In this document: piece by piece, positions 60,434 to 64,000 of the stretch
Position numbering within the stretch: position 1 is the first letter of the stretch
How the letters are laid out: each line of letters opens with the position of its first letter
From: an uncultured Bacteroides sp.
Lineage (GTDB): Bacteria > Bacteroidota > Bacteroidia > Bacteroidales > Bacteroidaceae
Reading direction: 5' to 3'
NCBI RefSeq assembly: GCF_910585845.1
Contig: NZ_CAJUHF010000009.1
Coordinates: forward strand, 23,960-87,959
Length of the DNA stretch: 64,000 bases
The notes under the pieces: model-generated
What the model was told of the DNA's origin: nothing
The model's database searches: none
The model's input: the letters and a program-made list of their open reading frames with translations, nothing else
Program-made: the position numbers and the translations under genes

Positions 60434-62188
60434 TTATGCTTTACGTTCTTCTATCAATTCCTGCAACTGCTTGCGGAATCCTTCGTACTCCTCGGACTTG
60501 AACCTTGAGTAGTTCATCTGCTTGCACACGTTGATCATTTTCTTGAAGTACTCCATCACTTCATTGAAGTTGTCGAACTCAAATTCCGTATGGCAGATGT
60601 CGATGATCATGTTCAGAATGTCCTCCTGACGTTCCATCGGCGTCACGGCGTCAATCTCGTCGAAGGCATCCTGTTGCAGGATCACGAAGTCGATCAGTTC
60701 CGACTTCCAGAAGATCACGTGATATTCCACGGGCACACCGTCGTCGCCGAGGATGTTGATCTGTTCGGCAATCTCCTTTCCGCGTTGCAGGCGGTTCTTG
60801 ATTTCGTTCACCTTGCCGATCCATTCGCCGTTGATATGTTGCTTGATATACTCCTCAAATTCAGGATATTCGATATACTTGGAGTAGGAGTCGATCGGGT
60901 TCACGGCAGGATAACGTTTCTTGTCCGCACGGTCCTGTTCGAGGGCATAGAAGCAGCGTGCCACCTTCTTCGTGTTCTCCGTCACCGGCTCTTTCAGGTT
61001 ACCGCCGGCAGGCGACACCGTACCGATGAAGGTGATGGAACCCGTCTTGCCGTTGTTCAGCACCACGTATCCGGCACGCCCGTAGAAGTTGGATATGATG
61101 GAAGACAAGTCCATCGGGAACGCATCCGGTCCGGGCAGCTCCTCCATACGGTTCGACATCTCACGCAATGCCTGCGCCCAACGCGAAGTGGAGTCTGCCA
61201 TCAGCAGCACCTTCAGTCCCATGCTCCGGTAGTACTCTGCAATCGTCATGGCCGTATATACCGACGCCTCACGGGCAGCCACAGGCATGTTCGAGGTGTT
61301 GGCGATGATGATCGTACGCTCCATCAGCTTGCGTCCCGTATGCGGGTCCACCAGTTCGGGGAACTCCGTAAAGATCTCCACAACCTCGTTGGCACGCTCA
61401 CCACAGGCGGCAATGATCACGATGTCCGCTTCCGCCTGCTTGGAGATGGCATGCTGGAGCACGGTCTTTCCCGTACCGAACGGGCCGGGGATGAATCCCG
61501 TACCGCCTTCCACGATGGGGTTCACCGTGTCGATCACGCGCACACCCGTTTCCAGCAGTTTGAAAGGACGCGGTTTCTCCTTATAGTTTGTCATGGCGCG
61601 TTTCACGGGCCATTTCTGTATCATGTTCACCGGTACGTCGTTACCCGCTTCGTCGGTCAGCACGGCGATGGTATCCTCGATGGCATACTCACCTTCTGCC
61701 ACGATCGACTTCACGGTGCAGACACCCTTCTGCGTGAAAGGCACCATGATCTTCAGGGGCTGGAAGTTCTCGTCCACCTGTCCGAGCCAGGCAGCGGCTT
61801 CCACCTTGTCGCCCACCTTCACCAGCGGCACGAAATGCCACTTGCTTTCCTTATCCAGCGGATAAGTATACTGACCGCGTTTCAAGAAGACGCCGTCCAT
61901 TTTGTCGAGGTCATTTTGCAGACCGTCATAGTTCTTCGAAAGCATACCCGGGCCCAATGTCACCTCAAGCATGTGTCCGGTAAATTCGGCTTCGGCGCCC
62001 ACCTTCAGTCCGCGCGTGCTCTCGAACACCTGCACGTACACATGGGTACCTACCACCTTAATCACCTCCGCCATCAGTCGGTCGCCTCCGGTCGAGATGT
62101 AGCAAATCTCGTTCTGTGCCACCGGCCCGTCAACGACGAGGGTTACCATGTTGGCTATAACGCCATTAACAGTTCCTTTTGTTGCCAT
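60434..62188 (-). CDS. ntpA: V-type ATPase catalytic subunit A
   Basis: 584 residues. Walker A GPFGTGKTVLQ, Walker B/DELSD-like VLLMADSTSRWAQALREMS, and IGTVSPAGGNLKEPVTENT are clear; the N-terminal bulge domain (about 110-200) is typical of V-type A subunits. Catalyses ATP hydrolysis or synthesis in the A3B3 head. An 831-codon open frame on the opposite strand is a codon-bias shadow. Confidence 0.97.
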   Translation of the reverse strand: MATKGTVNGVIANMVTLVVDGPVAQNEICYISTGGDRLMAEVIKVVGTHVYVQVFESTRGLKVGAEAEFTGHMLEVTLGPGMLSKNYDGLQNDLDKMDGVFLKRGQYTYPLDKESKWHFVPLVKVGDKVEAAAWLGQVDENFQPLKIMVPFTQKGVCTVKSIVAEGEYAIEDTIAVLTDEAGNDVPVNMIQKWPVKRAMTNYKEKPRPFKLLETGVRVIDTVNPIVEGGTGFIPGPFGTGKTVLQHAISKQAEADIVIIAACGERANEVVEIFTEFPELVDPHTGRKLMERTIIIANTSNMPVAAREASVYTAMTIAEYYRSMGLKVLLMADSTSRWAQALREMSNRMEELPGPDAFPMDLSSIISNFYGRAGYVVLNNGKTGSITFIGTVSPAGGNLKEPVTENTKKVARCFYALEQDRADKKRYPAVNPIDSYSKYIEYPEFEEYIKQHINGEWIGKVNEIKNRLQRGKEIAEQINILGDDGVPVEYHVIFWKSELIDFVILQQDAFDEIDAVTPMERQEDILNMIIDICHTEFEFDNFNEVMEYFKKMINVCKQMNYSRFKSEEYEGFRKQLQELIEERKA

Positions 62189-62206
62189 ATAATCATGTTA
62201 TTTGTT

Positions 62207-63049
62207 TTATCTGAATTCTGCGGGAATCTTCACTTCGTCCTTCAGCGTGGCTATGATGCTGCGGAACATCCGATTACCCTTTTCCTTATCCAACGAAATC
62301 CACCGTTCTATCATCTCCAGTTGCAGCAGGAAGACGAAGAGGCGCTCTATCGTGAAATAATCGAAGAAAGAGGCTTCCTCCATCCATTTCCAACGCAGCT
62401 GGTCTATCTTCTTCTCCCTTTCCAGCAGTTCGGCGGTTTCGCTGATCTTCACCAACTGCTCCAAGATGTCCACTTCCCCCGCCAGTCCGAAGTCGCGCGA
62501 AGTCGACGTGCGCAAAGCCTCGCACACCTCCGTATCGCCCACGATCAGCGGCGCCACGTCCATCTTGAATTTCCGTGCCGTCAGTGCCACCAGTATATTG
62601 TTCATCGTCATGTTGAACTCAAACCAAGAAGATACGAAACGGTTCCCACATTTCATGGCATAGCCGTAGTAGAGTGCGGCCAGACGGTCTTCGTGCAAGA
62701 AGCCCTCTTCGGCAGGAGTTGCGAAATATTCGGAAATGAACGTAGAGAGATAGGAAGGAAATGCAGAATCGGGCACCTCGTCACCCTCTTTCAGCAACGA
62801 GATGACCTCCAACAGTTGCTCTGCGGAGTACACTCCACGGGGATCGATAGCCGCATCCCGGTCTGCCAGCAGCTTCAAGACGTTCGCATTGTCAAACTTC
62901 AAGTAAAACAAGTCGACCAGTCTTTTGTCTTCGTCCGACAGGCTCGGATACAGTTCCGTTTTGAAATCAGCTACCGTATAGCTCAGCTTACTGTCCTCCA
63001 GCGTAAGTTCAGGCAAACCGGCCACCAAGTAGTAATAGCATTTACTCAT
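62207..63049 (-). CDS. DUF2764 family protein of the V-ATPase operon
   Basis: 280 residues, starting CYYYLVAGLPELTLEDSKLS, helical and acidic. DUF2764 genes occur between subunits E and A in V-ATPase operons of Bacteroidetes and Chlamydiae, in the position of subunit C, which is otherwise missing here. A role as a divergent C subunit linking rotor and ring is plausible from position and length, but unproven. Confidence 0.85.
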   Translation of the reverse strand: MSKCYYYLVAGLPELTLEDSKLSYTVADFKTELYPSLSDEDKRLVDLFYLKFDNANVLKLLADRDAAIDPRGVYSAEQLLEVISLLKEGDEVPDSAFPSYLSTFISEYFATPAEEGFLHEDRLAALYYGYAMKCGNRFVSSWFEFNMTMNNILVALTARKFKMDVAPLIVGDTEVCEALRTSTSRDFGLAGEVDILEQLVKISETAELLEREKKIDQLRWKWMEEASFFDYFTIERLFVFLLQLEMIERWISLDKEKGNRMFRSIIATLKDEVKIPAEFR

Positions 63050-63064
63050 ATCCAGTGCAGATTT

Positions 63065-63655
63065 TTAGAAGAGCATTTCCACTAACTGCGGACGCAGGAA
63101 TTCTTTGAAATAGTTCATGAACTCTTCTTCACCGAAATTCACCTTATAAGAACCGTCGGCGGGCGAAACCGAGAACAGAGCCTTGTTGCCGTTCACCTGC
63201 TCGATGCTCACGCCTTTGTCCAACAAATCCTTTGCCTGTGCGGCGAAATAGTTCTTCAGTCCTTCCGCATCGTCGGTAGAGATGACGATCGGCTCGTTCA
63301 CGCTCCATTTGGAGGCCAGTGCCACGATAAATGCGTTCAGGTAGTTTTTGTCGGCAGCGAAAGCCTTTACGTCAGCCGTCACGATCTTGTCCGTCACCAG
63401 AGTGGCGATTTCAGACTTCAACGCGTTCACGGCCTGTCCGGCAAACAGTTTCAGTTCCGACTTGGTATTTTCCGCCAGTTCATCGGCAGACTTGCGTGAA
63501 GCAGCCACAATTGCTTCGGCCTCCTTACGAGCGTCTTCCACAATTTTCTTGGCTTCATCTTGAGCGTTAGCGATAAGTTTCTGAGCCTCGGCATTGCCTT
63601 TCTCGACTCCTTCACGGTAAATCTTATCAGTTAACTCTTGAATTTTGTTTTCCAT
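63065..63655 (-). CDS. ntpE: V-type ATPase subunit E (peripheral stalk)
   Basis: 196 residues. A long N-terminal helix of alternating charge (KNAEAQ-like NAQDEAKKIVEDARKEAEAI) and a C-terminal globular part (FSVSPADGSYKVNFGEEEFM) match subunit E. First gene of the operon. A -7 box TACTTTTG lies at 63721-63728 on the minus strand. Confidence 0.93.
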   Translation of the reverse strand: MENKIQELTDKIYREGVEKGNAEAQKLIANAQDEAKKIVEDARKEAEAIVAASRKSADELAENTKSELKLFAGQAVNALKSEIATLVTDKIVTADVKAFAADKNYLNAFIVALASKWSVNEPIVISTDDAEGLKNYFAAQAKDLLDKGVSIEQVNGNKALFSVSPADGSYKVNFGEEEFMNYFKEFLRPQLVEMLF

Positions 63656-64000
63656 ATCTACAGGAATTATTTTAATAATTATATAATTGCGATTTTTTCC
63701 TCTCTTATTAGATTCGACCTCAAAAGTAGTAAAATCCCTTAGATAAAAAGAAGAAAGAAGAAAATAAAAACAAGATAACCGCTAAAAAAAGTTTTTTATC
63801 CTCTTTTTATTCCTTAATAATACAAATGAAGCGACAAAACAAAGAAAATATGGCGGGAAAAGTAAAGCAAGAGATTCCGAAGGAGTTATTGGGTAACCCT
63901 TTTTGGGGTGCGAGAGCTTCCTCTTTCCATTATCAATTATTAAATTCCTAAAAGAAATTGAAGTATCTTTCCATTGTCAATTATCAATTGTAATTGTCAA
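63656..64000. other. V-ATPase promoter region and AT-rich right edge
   Basis: Contains the operon's -7 box TACTTTTG (minus strand, 63721-63728), about 66 bases before ntpE. A 42-codon plus-strand frame at 63826-63954 (MKRQNKENMAGKVKQEIPKE...) has no recognised features and is not called. The last 80 bases contain two copies of TTTCCATTRTCAATTAT, possibly another short tandem array cut by the window edge. Confidence 0.45.

Noticed and set aside
60590..63085. 831-codon open frame opposite ntpA and the DUF2764 gene
   Set aside because: It is a shadow of GC-rich codon usage on the coding strand; no recognisable motifs, while the minus-strand frames match known subunits throughout.
63826..63954. 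42-codon frame at the right edge
   Set aside because: No recognised family, no promoter box with correct spacing, and it runs into repetitive AT-rich sequence; not supported as a gene.

Overview
The window looks like a chromosome segment of Bacteroides or a close relative. The evidence is the gene content (a Wzx/Wzy surface-polysaccharide locus, GDP-fucose genes, a GT3-type glycogen synthase beside an alpha-glucan phosphorylase, and a V-type ATPase operon containing a DUF2764 gene) and many copies of the Bacteroides -7 promoter box TAnnTTTG directly upstream of genes. Species cannot be assigned from sequence alone.

Layout. Bases 1-1465 hold a probably partial unknown gene, a 50-codon small gene and a DUF6169 gene split by a nonsense codon, followed by a non-coding leader with inverted repeats. 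Bases 1466-18303 are one plus-strand surface-polysaccharide operon: Wzx flippase, nitroreductase-like protein, pyruvyl transferase, UDP-GlcNAc 2-epimerase, five glycosyltransferases, PIG-L deacetylase, ATP-grasp enzyme, Wzy polymerase, two hexapeptide acyltransferases, then GDP-mannose dehydratase and GDP-fucose synthase. The front part is visibly AT-rich and contains decayed genes (an acyltransferase remnant and an acetyltransferase with a lost tail). The rest is ordinary core sequence: ppdK, two RNA-modification enzymes, a lipoprotein, an MFS transporter, sbcDC, a split ThrE-type exporter, a LysR regulator, map, rmuC, a HepT/MntA toxin-antitoxin pair, nhaA, lepA, a GNAT, a GT2, a membrane protein, recR, engB, a DUF4923 protein, a TlpA-like lipoprotein, nrdDG, glycogen phosphorylase and synthase, and the V-ATPase operon K-I-D-B-A-DUF2764-E read on the minus strand. 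Two stretches (43.4-44.2 kb and 50.3-51.1 kb) are gene graveyards with AraC-family and acetyltransferase fragments.

The most unusual signal is a recurring architecture between 23.9 and 56.2 kb. At or just after the stop codon of at least fourteen genes there is a short degenerate tandem array (about 2-9 copies, units of 8-31 bp). The unit differs from gene to gene, and in many cases the first unit contains the gene's own stop codon. Two arrays run from the stop of one gene to the start codon of the next. Most unit lengths are not multiples of three, so the repeated stop codon can recur in more than one frame. I know of no described system matching this. Function, if any, is inference.

Other points of interest: all five residues that coordinate sodium in Enterococcus NtpK are present in the V-ATPase K subunit; the LysR gene has a promoter so close that its mRNA should be almost leaderless; two ~95-105 bp nested inverted repeats resemble small non-autonomous elements or bidirectional terminators; and a 10-bp inverted repeat pair lies in front of the polysaccharide operon.
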